Positions 54,342 to 63,171 of a DNA stretch of 64,000 nucleotides are shown piece by piece. The DNA lies in assembly GCA_016705125.1 (NCBI GenBank), contig JADIYW010000008.1, positions 62,001 to 126,000 on the forward strand. Direction: 5' to 3'. Under the pieces are notes generated by a model. It searched no databases. It was not told the DNA's origin and saw nothing but the letters and a program-made list of their open reading frames with translations. Source of the stretch: Bacteroidota bacterium (GTDB lineage: Bacteria; Bacteroidota; Bacteroidia; Chitinophagales; JADIYW01). Within the stretch, counting starts at the first letter, position 1, and each line of letters begins with the position of its first letter. The position numbers and the translations under genes were made by a program.

Positions 54342-54785
54342 ATGATAGAAGAATCAATTAAGCGTTTGGAATATTTGTGTAGTACAATTCCTGATTTGCT
54401 ATATAAAATAGATGACAAATTATTTTCTGAGAAACCAATTCCAGAAAAATGGAGCAAAAAGGAAATTTTAGGCCATTTAATTGATAGTGCAACCAATAAT
54501 CACCAACGATTTGTTCGTGGACAGTTTGAAGAAATACCAACAATTATTTACGATCAAAACAATTGGAATAAATATAATTTTTATCAGCAAATAGACAAAA
54601 ATCAGGTTATTGAATTTTGGGAAATTTACAATAAGCAATTACTTGAATTGATAAAAAGAATTCCTAGTGAAAATTTATGGAAAGAATGCAAAACGAACGA
54701 AGTCAATAATTACACTATTGAGTTTTTGATTATTGATTATGTCGAACATTTGGAATACCACCTAAAACAAATCGTAAATTACTAA
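54342..54785 (+). CDS. DinB-family protein, copy 1
   Basis: A 147-residue DinB four-helix-bundle protein. Conserved residues include EKWSKKEILGHLIDSATNNHQR (near 27-48) and the C-terminal DYVEHLEYHLKQI, carrying the three-histidine metal site. DinB proteins are often metal-dependent transferases using mycothiol, bacillithiol or glutathione. It is almost identical to copy 2 (56388-56831). It starts 6 bp after the beta-lactamase stop. Confidence 0.9.
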   Translation: MIEESIKRLEYLCSTIPDLLYKIDDKLFSEKPIPEKWSKKEILGHLIDSATNNHQRFVRGQFEEIPTIIYDQNNWNKYNFYQQIDKNQVIEFWEIYNKQLLELIKRIPSENLWKECKTNEVNNYTIEFLIIDYVEHLEYHLKQIVNY

Positions 54786-54830
54786 AAAAAGGAACTCATC
54801 TCTCATTAATTAATAACTAATTTCCCCTTT

Positions 54831-55160
54831 CCAATTTACTATTATCACCTTTTATTAATTTGAGTTTTCGGTTTTTTGGCAAATAATGGCTAATTTTACG
54901 GGCTGTAAGGAGATTTTATGATTAAAACTTGTTTCCTATTTCTGTATTTAGTTCTAAAAGGGATTTCTTTTTACCCCTTTCAGTATTATATGCATTTGGA
55001 TTTTTTGTATATCTCTTGCTTTTTCATATTTTGGGCTATCGCCGAACTACTGTAAATACTAATCTATCGCTTTGTTTTCCAGAGAAATCAAGTGCCGAAT
55101 TGGCTTATATAGAGAAAAATTTTTACAAGCATTTTAACAACTAATAATTGAAACAATAGA
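54831..55160 (+). pseudogene. Truncated lpxL copy with upstream region
   Basis: This segment repeats the promoter region and first 240 bp of the lpxL gene at 58448. The match begins at CCAATTTACT (58371 in copy 2) and runs past the AAGGAG before ATG 54918 to about 55160. Early homopolymer differences and stop codons break the frame, and homology ends inside the coding region. It is a degenerated duplicate, not an acyltransferase. Confidence 0.85.
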
Positions 55161-55170
55161 TATAATTTTG

Positions 55171-55178
55171 TATTTTTG
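55171..55178 (+). promoter_or_regulatory. Bacteroidota -7 box for the zeta-toxin module
   Basis: TATTTTTG matches TAnnTTTG exactly, 17 nt before the ATG at 55196. Confidence 0.5.
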
Positions 55179-55195
55179 AATTAAAATGCAATTTG

Positions 55196-55477
55196 ATGAA
55201 AAATAAGAGAAGACATTTAAACAATAAAAGAAATAATATTTTATCTTCTGAAGATAGCATTTTATTGGCGTCGGCAAAAATTGCATCATCAAAAGCAGTT
55301 AGGAGTTCGACAGCTTTAGGTATTACTATTAAAGTAATAAAAGATCATGAAATTGTTGCAATAAATCCAGATAAATCAATAAAAATATTACGAAAAATAC
55401 CTAAACCATCAATTGACATAACTTCTTTAAAAAAAGGAATGATTTTAGAAAGAAAAATATGTTTACTTCAAGATTAA
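55196..55477 (+). CDS. Putative antitoxin partner of the zeta-like toxin
   Basis: A basic 93-residue protein with a helical middle (DSILLASAKIASSKAVRSSTALGITIKVIKDHEIVAI). Small proteins of this type with an ASSKAxRxSxALG-like helix often precede zeta-family kinase genes in Bacteroidota and Proteobacteria and are taken as antitoxins. The ATG 55196 is preferred to the TTG three bases earlier. It overlaps the toxin gene by 19 bp, supporting coupled expression. Confidence 0.65.
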   Translation: MKNKRRHLNNKRNNILSSEDSILLASAKIASSKAVRSSTALGITIKVIKDHEIVAINPDKSIKILRKIPKPSIDITSLKKGMILERKICLLQD

Positions 55478-56202
55478 GGGTTTTTGCAGGGCCAAATGGT
55501 TCAGGAAAAAGTACCCTGTTTGAATCCTTTTCTAAAAAATATAATGCTGGAATATTTCTTAATGCCGATTTGCTAGAAAAAGAACTTGCAACTAATGGGT
55601 TTATTGATGTAAGTGAATTTAATTTAAATCTTACACAATTGGATTTAGATGAATTTTTAAAAACAAAAAGAGGAACCTCTTTGATAAAAAAATCTGTTGA
55701 TGACAATCATAAAATTGACATCACATTAAAAGAAAACATTATTGTAGATATAGCAAAGGAAACTCAAAGTTATGAAGGTGCACTTATAAGTTCTTTTTTG
55801 AGACATCATTTACAAGAAAAGAAAATTGATTTTTGCTTTGAAACAGTAATGAGTCACCATTCAAAAATAGAGGAAATAAAGGAAGCAAAACAAAAAGGTT
55901 ATAAGACTTATTTATATTTTATTTGTATTGATGATCCAGAAGTAAATGTTTCTCGAGTTGAAAATAGAGTTGAAAAAGGTGGACACAATGTTTCTGCTGA
56001 AAAAATTTCAAGCCGTTATTATAACACTCTAAACAATCTCATTGAAATGATTGAAAATGTTGACAAATGTTATTTGTTTGATAATTCTGGTGAAGAATTT
56101 AAATTAATTGCAAAAATAACTAATAATCAATTATTGATAGAGGCTGAACCAATTGACTTACCAAATTGGTTCATTGAATATGTCCTTAAATATTATATTT
56201 GA
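55459..56202 (+). CDS. Zeta-toxin-family P-loop kinase
   Basis: The 247-residue P-loop kinase has Walker A GPNGSGKSTLF (near 11-21), NADLLEKEL with the acidic residue of zeta toxins (near 35-43) and FETVMSHHSK (near 130-139). Zeta toxins phosphorylate UDP-N-acetylglucosamine or related substrates and block cell-wall synthesis. Members of this group may have other targets. All motifs are intact. Confidence 0.8.
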   Translation: MFTSRLRVFAGPNGSGKSTLFESFSKKYNAGIFLNADLLEKELATNGFIDVSEFNLNLTQLDLDEFLKTKRGTSLIKKSVDDNHKIDITLKENIIVDIAKETQSYEGALISSFLRHHLQEKKIDFCFETVMSHHSKIEEIKEAKQKGYKTYLYFICIDDPEVNVSRVENRVEKGGHNVSAEKISSRYYNTLNNLIEMIENVDKCYLFDNSGEEFKLIAKITNNQLLIEAEPIDLPNWFIEYVLKYYI

Positions 56203-56387
56203 TGAGACATTCAAGAATAAAAGGTTTTAAAATATGATGAAGCAATACCTAAATTCAGTCCATTTTATAAAATAATCATTTCACCTAACATTTAAAGGGT
56301 TTATATTTAAAGAATAAAATAAAAAAATAATTCAAAAACAAATGGATAAATTTGATTTACAAAGGAAGGTTAGAATATTATAAAAAA

Positions 56388-56831
56388 ATGATAGAAGAAT
56401 CAATTAAGCGTTTGGAATATTTGTGTAGTACAATTCCTGATTTGCTATACAAAATGGATGACAAATTATTTTCTGAGAAACCAATTCCAGAAAAATGGAG
56501 CAAAAAGGAAATTTTAGGCCATTTAATTGATAGTGCAACCAATAATCACCAACGATTTGTTCGTGGACAGTTTGAAGAAATACCAACAATTATTTACGAT
56601 CAAAACAATTGGAATAAATATAATTTTTATCAGCAAATAGACAAAAATCAGGTTATTGAAGTTTGGGAAATTTACAATAAGCAATTACTTGAATTGATAA
56701 AAAGAATTCCTAGTGAAAATTTATGGAAAGAATGCAAGACAAACGAAATCAATAATTACACTATTGAGTTTTTGATTATTGATTATGTCGAACATTTGGA
56801 ATACCACCTAAAACAAATCGTAAATTACTAA
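56388..56831 (+). CDS. DinB-family protein, copy 2
   Basis: A 147-residue DinB protein almost identical to copy 1 at 54342-54785. The few differences include I23M, F92V and V119I. The frame is open 36 bp further upstream but the ATG at 56388 matches copy 1. Both copies keep the metal-site residues, so both could be active. The high identity shows a recent duplication. Confidence 0.9.
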   Translation: MIEESIKRLEYLCSTIPDLLYKMDDKLFSEKPIPEKWSKKEILGHLIDSATNNHQRFVRGQFEEIPTIIYDQNNWNKYNFYQQIDKNQVIEVWEIYNKQLLELIKRIPSENLWKECKTNEINNYTIEFLIIDYVEHLEYHLKQIVNY

Positions 56832-56929
56832 AAAATTTAAAAAAATTAGTTTCAATTTTTAATTTGATTTTCGAAAAAAAATTATTTATATTTAGGTCAA
56901 GAACATACATTATTTCAATTAAGTAAACC

Positions 56930-57679
56930 ATGACATTATACGACAAATATATTAACGGACAAACCAAACAAGTTTACCAAGAAATTTATGAACTCGGCCA
57001 GGAAGCTTTTTTGCCTACAAACCTAAATGAAATTGAAAAAGTTTTGACCGAAACCTTTGAAAGGGTTGCCTTTAATCTTGACATAATTTATAAGGAACTA
57101 ATAGAAATAGGCTATTTATTTAAAACCAACACTGAGAATAACTTTGAGAAACCATTACATAAACCTTTAAAAAACACCCCATTTTTACTTGAAAAACTAG
57201 ATATTGCAGTAAAACCATTTGGATATGTTCCACTTACATTAAAATATTTTTATAAAATCGTTGGGGGTGTAAATTTTATTTGGGATTTCGAATCCAACGA
57301 TGATTACATGTGGAAAATGGCTGACCCAATTCAGATATCTAGTATAGATGCACTCGTAGAAACTGTAGAAGAAGAATGGTGGCAAGAAGATATGAAACAA
57401 TATATGGACGATGAAAATTATGGAATTGCCTTTTTAGACTTAGCCGCTGACGATTTGCATAAGGATAATATCAGTGGCAGTCAAGGTTATGCAATACAAA
57501 TAACAAAAGAACCGAGTATAGAAAGTAATTTTTTAAACGAACCTAACGATACAACTTTTGTAAATTATTTAAGAATTTGTTTCGAGAATTGTGGTTTTCC
57601 CTCCATTACAAGACCTGATATGAATAATAAATACCAGACCTTTTTTGAAAAAATAAAACCTCAACTTAAACCAATATAA
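56930..57679 (+). CDS. SUKH/SMI1-KNR4-like protein
   Basis: The 249-residue protein has a pattern resembling the SUKH fold: GYVPLTLKYFYKIVGGVNFI near 98-117 and then acidic strands. SUKH proteins are common immunity proteins against polymorphic toxins or binding modules of unknown role. The resemblance is by eye and moderate. Its stop overlaps the start of the DUF6924 gene by 1 bp (TAATG). Confidence 0.6.
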   Translation: MTLYDKYINGQTKQVYQEIYELGQEAFLPTNLNEIEKVLTETFERVAFNLDIIYKELIEIGYLFKTNTENNFEKPLHKPLKNTPFLLEKLDIAVKPFGYVPLTLKYFYKIVGGVNFIWDFESNDDYMWKMADPIQISSIDALVETVEEEWWQEDMKQYMDDENYGIAFLDLAADDLHKDNISGSQGYAIQITKEPSIESNFLNEPNDTTFVNYLRICFENCGFPSITRPDMNNKYQTFFEKIKPQLKPI

Positions 57680-58250
57680 TGGTTGGAAGCAAAATAATAA
57701 AAAACAGTTTCTTCATGCTAATTTTGCTATTTTTCCTTCTTTCTTATTCTTGTGAAAAGAAAACAGTAAAAACAATTCATTCAAGTAATCCTAAAAATAA
57801 ATTTTTAAAAGTAAATGAGTACAAAGCAAAAAACCTGAGTATACTTCCAAATACTGCTGATCCACTTGTATTAAGAACCGACTTTTCAAATGAAAAGAAT
57901 GGGAGAAAATTTGTACAGAAATTTTAACTCCTAACCCAAAATTTGGTTTTCTTCCATATGTAACATTTTCAAATGATACCATATTTCAAGATTTTTCGTT
58001 CGAAAATTTATTTTTAGAAACTAAAACACAATACAACCATGCATTTATCTTTTTCATTGACAAAAAAACTATATCTGACCCAGAACATCCAATTTTATGT
58101 GTTGGGATGAAACATAATAAAGGCTTGAAATTCCGAGTAATCCCATCTGAAATGTGGGGTGTTGAAAATAACCTTTCAATAGCAAATATGGATTTCGAAG
58201 ATTTTTCAAATTCAGTTGACAAAGATGGTGTATTTCGAGGATTTAAATAA
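57679..58250 (+). pseudogene. DUF6924-domain lipoprotein with one frameshift
   Basis: The first frame (57679-57927) is a lipoprotein start (LLSYSC-EKKT) and the second (to 58250) completes a DUF6924-like domain: PLVLRTDFSNEK, NHAFIFFIDKKT, VIPSEMWGVENNLSIANMDF and DGVFRGF. The frame is lost at a four-A run (57893-57896), and one more A restores it. DUF6924 is often found beside immunity-type genes, which suits the SUKH-like neighbour. Sequencing error or decay are both possible. Confidence 0.75.
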
Positions 58251-58447
58251 TTCAAAAATTATTAGAAAATTGAAAACATATACTAATTTGCAAATGGATA
58301 AGAAATTTCCAAAGACAATAAATAATTTAATTGTTATTTTGATTTATGAACAAAATTTTTCCAATCTACTATTATCACCTTTTATTAATTTGAGTTTTCG
58401 GTTTTTTGGCAAATAATGGCTAATTTTACGGGCTGTAAGGAGATTTT

Positions 58448-59344
58448 ATGATTAAAAAACTTGTTTCCTATTCTCTATATTTTGTTCTAAAAGGGATTTC
58501 TTTTTTACCCCTTTCTGTATTATATGCATTTGGATTTTTTGTATATATCTTGCTTTTTCATATTTTGGGCTATCGCAGAACTACTGTAAATACTAATCTA
58601 TCGCTTTGTTTTCCAGAGAAATCAAGTGCCGAATTGACCTATATTGAAAAAAATTTCTATAAACATTTTACACAAATAATAATTGAAAGCATCAAATCAT
58701 TTTCGCTTTCCAAAACCGAAATTGACAAACGAGTCATGGTGGATCCTTTATTGATTGAAAAGGCAGATTCCTATTACCGAAACGGACAATCGATTTTAAT
58801 CATAATGGGCCATTATGGCAATTGGGAGTGGGTGCCATTGCGCCTTGGAGGCTCCACCAAATTTGATTCATTTGCCGTTTATACACCCCTAAAAAATGAG
58901 GCATTTAACAAATTAGTTAAAAAAAATAGAGACCGATTTGGCACCAGAATGATTCCATCAAGCGAACTAAAAACCAAGGAAAATGCACTGAAATCAGCAC
59001 CCACTATTATTGGTTTCGTAGGTGACCAATGCCCAGTTCATGTTGAAAGTAGCTATTGGACAAAGTTTTTAGGACGCGATACGCCAGTATTTAAAGGGTT
59101 TGAAAAATATGCAAAATCATTAAATGCAAGTGTTTGGTATTGCGAAATGGAGAAATTAAAAAAAGGATACTATCGACTAAATTTTACTCATATTACAGAT
59201 ACGCCAAATGAAATGGGTGAAAATGAAATAACGGAAATACATACCAAATTATTGGAACAATCAATCCAGCGTCGACCGGAATATTGGCTTTGGACACACC
59301 GTCGGTGGAAAAGATCGCATTTAAAACCTTCGGATAAAACGTAA
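58448..59344 (+). CDS. Lipid A biosynthesis acyltransferase LpxL/HtrB-like
   Basis: The 298-residue membrane-bound acyltransferase has an N-terminal hydrophobic anchor (near 10-40) and the HxxxxE-type site in GHYGNWEWVPL (near 121-131). A further conserved stretch is VGDQCPV (near 196). It transfers a secondary acyl chain to lipid A in the inner membrane. A Shine-Dalgarno-like AAGGAG lies 9 nt before the ATG, which is unusual here. The upstream region and 5' end are duplicated at 54831-55160. Confidence 0.92.
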   Translation: MIKKLVSYSLYFVLKGISFLPLSVLYAFGFFVYILLFHILGYRRTTVNTNLSLCFPEKSSAELTYIEKNFYKHFTQIIIESIKSFSLSKTEIDKRVMVDPLLIEKADSYYRNGQSILIIMGHYGNWEWVPLRLGGSTKFDSFAVYTPLKNEAFNKLVKKNRDRFGTRMIPSSELKTKENALKSAPTIIGFVGDQCPVHVESSYWTKFLGRDTPVFKGFEKYAKSLNASVWYCEMEKLKKGYYRLNFTHITDTPNEMGENEITEIHTKLLEQSIQRRPEYWLWTHRRWKRSHLKPSDKT

Positions 59345-59354
59345 ATTTGTAACA

Positions 59355-60404
59355 ATGGAAAATTTAGTGTCTATTGTTATCTTAAATTGGAATGGTAAAT
59401 CGTTGCTTTCGCAGTTTCTACCTTCAGTAACAAAATTTTCTGACATTGATAATGTAGAGATCGTTTTAGCAGACAACGGCTCCACAGATGAATCTATAAA
59501 ATTTGTGCAAGCCAACTATCCTCAAATAAAAATAATAGACAATAAAGGCAATTTTGGATTTGCTGGTGGCTATAATAAATCGCTAGAAAACCTACAATCT
59601 AAGTATTTCGTTTTGCTTAATTCTGATGTAGAATTGAGCGCCAATTGGCTTCCACCGCTTATAGCTGAAATGGAAAGCGACGATACCATTTTTGCTTGTC
59701 AACCGAAATTGCTCGCATTTAACGAAAAGACTCATTTTGAATACGCCGGAGCTGCTGGTGGATTTATAGATGTATTGGGTTATCCATTTTGTAGAGGTCG
59801 AATAATGGATTATTGCGAAAAGGACGAAGGGCAATACGATTCTCATTGTGAAATATTCTGGGCTTCGGGTGCTTGTATGATGGTTCGTGCCGATTTATTT
59901 AAAAAATCAGGCGGATTTGATACCGATTTTTTTGCACACATGGAAGAAATCGATCTTTGCTGGAGAATGAAAAATTTGGGTTACAAAATCACTTTTGTAC
60001 CCAACTCGGTGGTATATCATGTTGGCGCAGGAACACTTAAAAAATCAAGTCCACGAAAGACCTATTTGAATTTTTACAACAACCGAGTAATGGTTTTAAA
60101 AAACCAAAATTTGTTTCCATTTATATTGTTTTATCTCCCACGAGAAGTGCTTTATTTTGTGGCAATGCTCCAATTTTTATTGTTAGGTAAATTTGGTGAT
60201 GCAAAAGCAGTCTTTAAAGCAGGATTCGATTTTATATTCCATTTATTTAAGTGGATTAAAAAACGAAAATCTATAAAAAAAGAAAATGAGGAATTGCGAA
60301 TTGACAAAACTAACACTTTAGGTCTATACAACTTATCAATTGTTTATCAATTTTTTATATTAAAAAATAAAACCTTTAAAAAACTAAAAATTACAAGTAT
60401 ATGA
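59355..60404 (+). CDS. Family 2 glycosyltransferase
   Basis: The 349-residue GT2 enzyme has the GT-A start SIVILNWNGKS (5-15), DNGSTDESI (near 35-43), the NSDVE metal site and a rhamnosyltransferase-like EEIDLCWRMKNLGYKI. A C-terminal hydrophobic stretch may anchor it. It probably adds a sugar to a surface glycan. The next gene overlaps its end by 4 bp. Confidence 0.9.
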   Translation: MENLVSIVILNWNGKSLLSQFLPSVTKFSDIDNVEIVLADNGSTDESIKFVQANYPQIKIIDNKGNFGFAGGYNKSLENLQSKYFVLLNSDVELSANWLPPLIAEMESDDTIFACQPKLLAFNEKTHFEYAGAAGGFIDVLGYPFCRGRIMDYCEKDEGQYDSHCEIFWASGACMMVRADLFKKSGGFDTDFFAHMEEIDLCWRMKNLGYKITFVPNSVVYHVGAGTLKKSSPRKTYLNFYNNRVMVLKNQNLFPFILFYLPREVLYFVAMLQFLLLGKFGDAKAVFKAGFDFIFHLFKWIKKRKSIKKENEELRIDKTNTLGLYNLSIVYQFFILKNKTFKKLKITSI

Positions 60405-61276
60405 AAATATTTATTGCTGGAGCGTCTGGTTTGGTTGGGGGAAATTGCATGCATTATTTCAAGTCAAAAGGTTGTGATGTAATAGGCACCTATTTTTCTT
60501 ATCCTGCAAAAGACACTGTATTTTATGACACACTCAACCACGAAAATCCAGCGAATTTTGACATAAAATCCTTTGCACCAGATGTTATTATTCACTGTGG
60601 AGCCCTTACGCATGTAGATTATTGCGAACAAAATGAAGCAGAAAGTTACCAAAAGACGGTGGAAAGTACTCAAAATTTAGTCAATTTGAGTCTGCAATTG
60701 AATGCTAAATTAGTTTTTATTTCTACAGATTATATTTTTGATGGCAAAACCGGGCCTTACCTAGAGAATGAAACACCAAATCCTTTGAGTCTTTATGGTG
60801 TTCATAAATTAGAAGCTGAAACCATCGTAAAAACGCAGGTAGCAAAACATCTAATACTAAGAATAACAAATGTATATGGCGATGAGGAAAGGGGAAAAAA
60901 CTTTGTTTCACGCATTATTGACCAGGCCAAAAATGGACAGAAATTGACGTTAAAACTACCAGTTGACCAATTTGCAACACCAATAAACGCATTTGATATT
61001 GCCCGAGCTTTATATTTACTTTTAAATGAGGAGAAAAAAGGAATCTATAATATTGCCAGTACAGATTATATGAATAGGGTTCAATTGGCACAAACCATTT
61101 TAAAATACTTTCCAAATGCCGAATACGATTTAATTCCTATGCGCACGCATGAAATGAATCAGCCGGCGGCAAGACCTTTGCAAGGAGGCTTGAAAATGGA
61201 GAAATTTTTAAATGAATATCCAGATTTCGCATTTTCTAATGTAGATGATTATGTGTCTAAATATTTGACAAAATAG
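60401..61276 (+). CDS. RmlD-like dTDP-4-dehydrorhamnose reductase
   Basis: The 291-residue extended SDR has the GASGLVGGN nucleotide loop (6-14), STDYIFDGKTGPY (near 109) and the YGVHKLEAE catalytic motif (near 132-140), all typical of RmlD. It reduces dTDP-4-dehydrorhamnose to dTDP-rhamnose or a similar sugar. No rmlABC genes lie beside it. Overlap with the GT2 gene suggests a coupled glycan pathway. Confidence 0.85.
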   Translation: MKIFIAGASGLVGGNCMHYFKSKGCDVIGTYFSYPAKDTVFYDTLNHENPANFDIKSFAPDVIIHCGALTHVDYCEQNEAESYQKTVESTQNLVNLSLQLNAKLVFISTDYIFDGKTGPYLENETPNPLSLYGVHKLEAETIVKTQVAKHLILRITNVYGDEERGKNFVSRIIDQAKNGQKLTLKLPVDQFATPINAFDIARALYLLLNEEKKGIYNIASTDYMNRVQLAQTILKYFPNAEYDLIPMRTHEMNQPAARPLQGGLKMEKFLNEYPDFAFSNVDDYVSKYLTK

Positions 61277-61415
61277 AGTCTAAATGGAGTTAAAACAGAC
61301 GTAAAGTTCAATGTCATTTCCAATTAAAAACAAAAAAATCTACCATTTTCTGCTTCAATTGTTACTATTCCACAATTGTAGAGTAATCCCTTTTTTTAGT
61401 TCTGCTCTGAAAAGC

Positions 61416-61423
61416 TATTTTTG
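61416..61423 (+). promoter_or_regulatory. Bacteroidota -7 box for the nitroreductase gene
   Basis: TATTTTTG matches TAnnTTTG exactly, 15 nt before the ATG at 61439. Confidence 0.5.
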
Positions 61424-61438
61424 GAAAAATGAAAAAAA

Positions 61439-62017
61439 ATGGATTTACAATCTATCATATCAAAAAGGAGAACAACAAAACCAGAGGATTTTAATGGAGC
61501 AATTATTCCAGAAGCCATATTTGAGGAAATTCTAACTGCTGCAAATTGGGCACCAAATCACGGTCAGACAGAGCCGTGGAGATTATTTGTATTCGATAAA
61601 AATGGTCTAGATAATTTCAGTTCCTTTCATGCTGAACTTTACAAATCAAATATTTCTTCAGAACTATTTTTGCAAAAAAAATATGAAACTATAAGAAGTA
61701 GAACCCAAAAAACCTCACATCTTATTGTTTTAGCTGTTTCAACAGGTTCAAAATCAAACATCCCAATAATAGAAGAAATATGTGCAACGGCTTGTGCAGC
61801 ACAAAACATGTTGCTCACTGCTACTGCAAATGGCGTTTCTTCGTATTGGGGCACTGGAGGCATGACATACGAACCTAATTTTAAAAAGGCATTTGGTCTA
61901 AAATCAGCCGATCAAATAATTGGTTTATTGTATTTTGGATATACGAATCAGCCTGAAATAGAAGGAAAAAGAAATACAGAAATCAATCAAAAAATAAAAT
62001 TTAATTTAAATCTATAG
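61439..62017 (+). CDS. Nitroreductase-family flavoprotein
   Basis: A 192-residue nitroreductase-like FMN enzyme with SKRRTTKPEDF (near 7-17), NWAPNHGQTEPWRLFVF (near 38-54) and GVSSYWGTGG. It reduces nitroaromatics, quinones or other acceptors with NAD(P)H. The physiological substrate is unknown. It is a monocistronic gene between AT-rich spacers. Confidence 0.88.
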   Translation: MDLQSIISKRRTTKPEDFNGAIIPEAIFEEILTAANWAPNHGQTEPWRLFVFDKNGLDNFSSFHAELYKSNISSELFLQKKYETIRSRTQKTSHLIVLAVSTGSKSNIPIIEEICATACAAQNMLLTATANGVSSYWGTGGMTYEPNFKKAFGLKSADQIIGLLYFGYTNQPEIEGKRNTEINQKIKFNLNL

Positions 62018-62331
62018 TTTAATATAATTACAATAAAATATTACAATTCAATTACTTATTTTATTTTATATAAACTAAATTTAAATTTAATTTACTAACA
62101 TACATAAAAACAATTATTTATAAAAAAATAGCACAATAATATAATAATTAAATAAATAAATATAATCAATTGTAAATGATATAATTATAAACTTTAAATG
62201 TATTATTACTTTACTTATTTTTAATCATTGCTTCATTCTTTTCTTAATAAAATCTCTATTCAAATTTTAAAGGAAATTGATTTCTTTATTTTATATTTGA
62301 CCAAACGTTTGTTTAACTAAAACTGAATTAT
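62018..62331. other. AT-rich 314 bp spacer with one promoter box
   Basis: No gene, repeat or hairpin is seen. The spacer is very AT-rich, with long A/T runs. A TATATTTG box at 62292-62299 lies 32 nt before the ATG of the following SDR gene and is its likely promoter. Confidence 0.6.
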
Positions 62332-63102
62332 ATGTTTGCAGCTGATTTATTTAAAGGAAAAGTAGTTTTTGTAACTGGTGGTGGCAGTGGAATTGGATAT
62401 ACTATTGCAAAGCAATTTTTGCTTTTGGGTGCCAAAGTTTGGATTGCCTCTCGTAAAGAGGAAAGAATAAATAAGGCAATTGATGAGTTGTCGGTTTTTG
62501 GAAAAGTGAACGGTGCCACCATGGATATTCGAGAACCACTAGATATTGAAAAGGTAGCTGAAAAAATAAAATTGGAAGATGGCAGATTAGATATTTTGAT
62601 AAATAATGCTGGAGGTCAATTTCCATCTGCTGCTGAAAATATTTCTTATAATGGATTTAAAGCCGTTATAAATAATAATTTATTAGGCCCTTTTTATGTA
62701 ACTCAAATCATGGCCAAGACTTTTTTCATACCTCAAAATGAAGGTATTATTGTAAATATAATTGCCAATATGTTTAGAGGTTTCCCAGGCATGGCGCATA
62801 CAGGTGCAGCACGCTCAGGAGTTGATAACTTAACAAAAACACTGGCTGTTGAATGGTCTCGATTTAACATTAGGATAAATGCAGTAGCTCCTGGTATTAT
62901 TCAATCTTCAGGGCTTGATCAATATCCGCCAGATTTTTTGAAAGGAATAACAGATGTTATACCAATGAAGCGAACTGGTACAATGGAAGAGACTGCTAAT
63001 CCAGTAATTTTTCTTTCTTCTCCCCTTGCCTCCTATATTACAGGCGAAACCCTTTATGTAGATGGTGGGAATAGACTTTGGGGCGATCAATGGAAAATGT
63101 AA
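62332..63102 (+). CDS. PECR-type trans-2-enoyl/2,4-dienoyl-CoA reductase (SDR)
   Basis: The 256-residue SDR has TGGGSGIGYTIA (near 14-25), NNAGGQFPS (near 90) and HTGAARSGVDNLTKTLAVEW, which replaces the usual YxxxK with the AxR-type site of peroxisomal trans-2-enoyl-CoA reductase and 2,4-dienoyl-CoA reductase. It reduces enoyl-CoA in fatty-acid metabolism with NADPH. The change in the catalytic residues is typical of this subfamily. Confidence 0.85.
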   Translation: MFAADLFKGKVVFVTGGGSGIGYTIAKQFLLLGAKVWIASRKEERINKAIDELSVFGKVNGATMDIREPLDIEKVAEKIKLEDGRLDILINNAGGQFPSAAENISYNGFKAVINNNLLGPFYVTQIMAKTFFIPQNEGIIVNIIANMFRGFPGMAHTGAARSGVDNLTKTLAVEWSRFNIRINAVAPGIIQSSGLDQYPPDFLKGITDVIPMKRTGTMEETANPVIFLSSPLASYITGETLYVDGGNRLWGDQWKM

Positions 63103-63157
63103 TACTATCTTTTCTTTGGTTATTTTAATTAATAAAAATTTCCTATTTTCTTTTGCT

Positions 63158-63165
63158 TATTTTTG
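63158..63165 (+). promoter_or_regulatory. Bacteroidota -7 box for the MATE gene
   Basis: TATTTTTG matches TAnnTTTG exactly and ends 6 nt before the ATG at 63172, predicting a leaderless mRNA. Confidence 0.55.
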
Positions 63166-63171
63166 TCCTTT

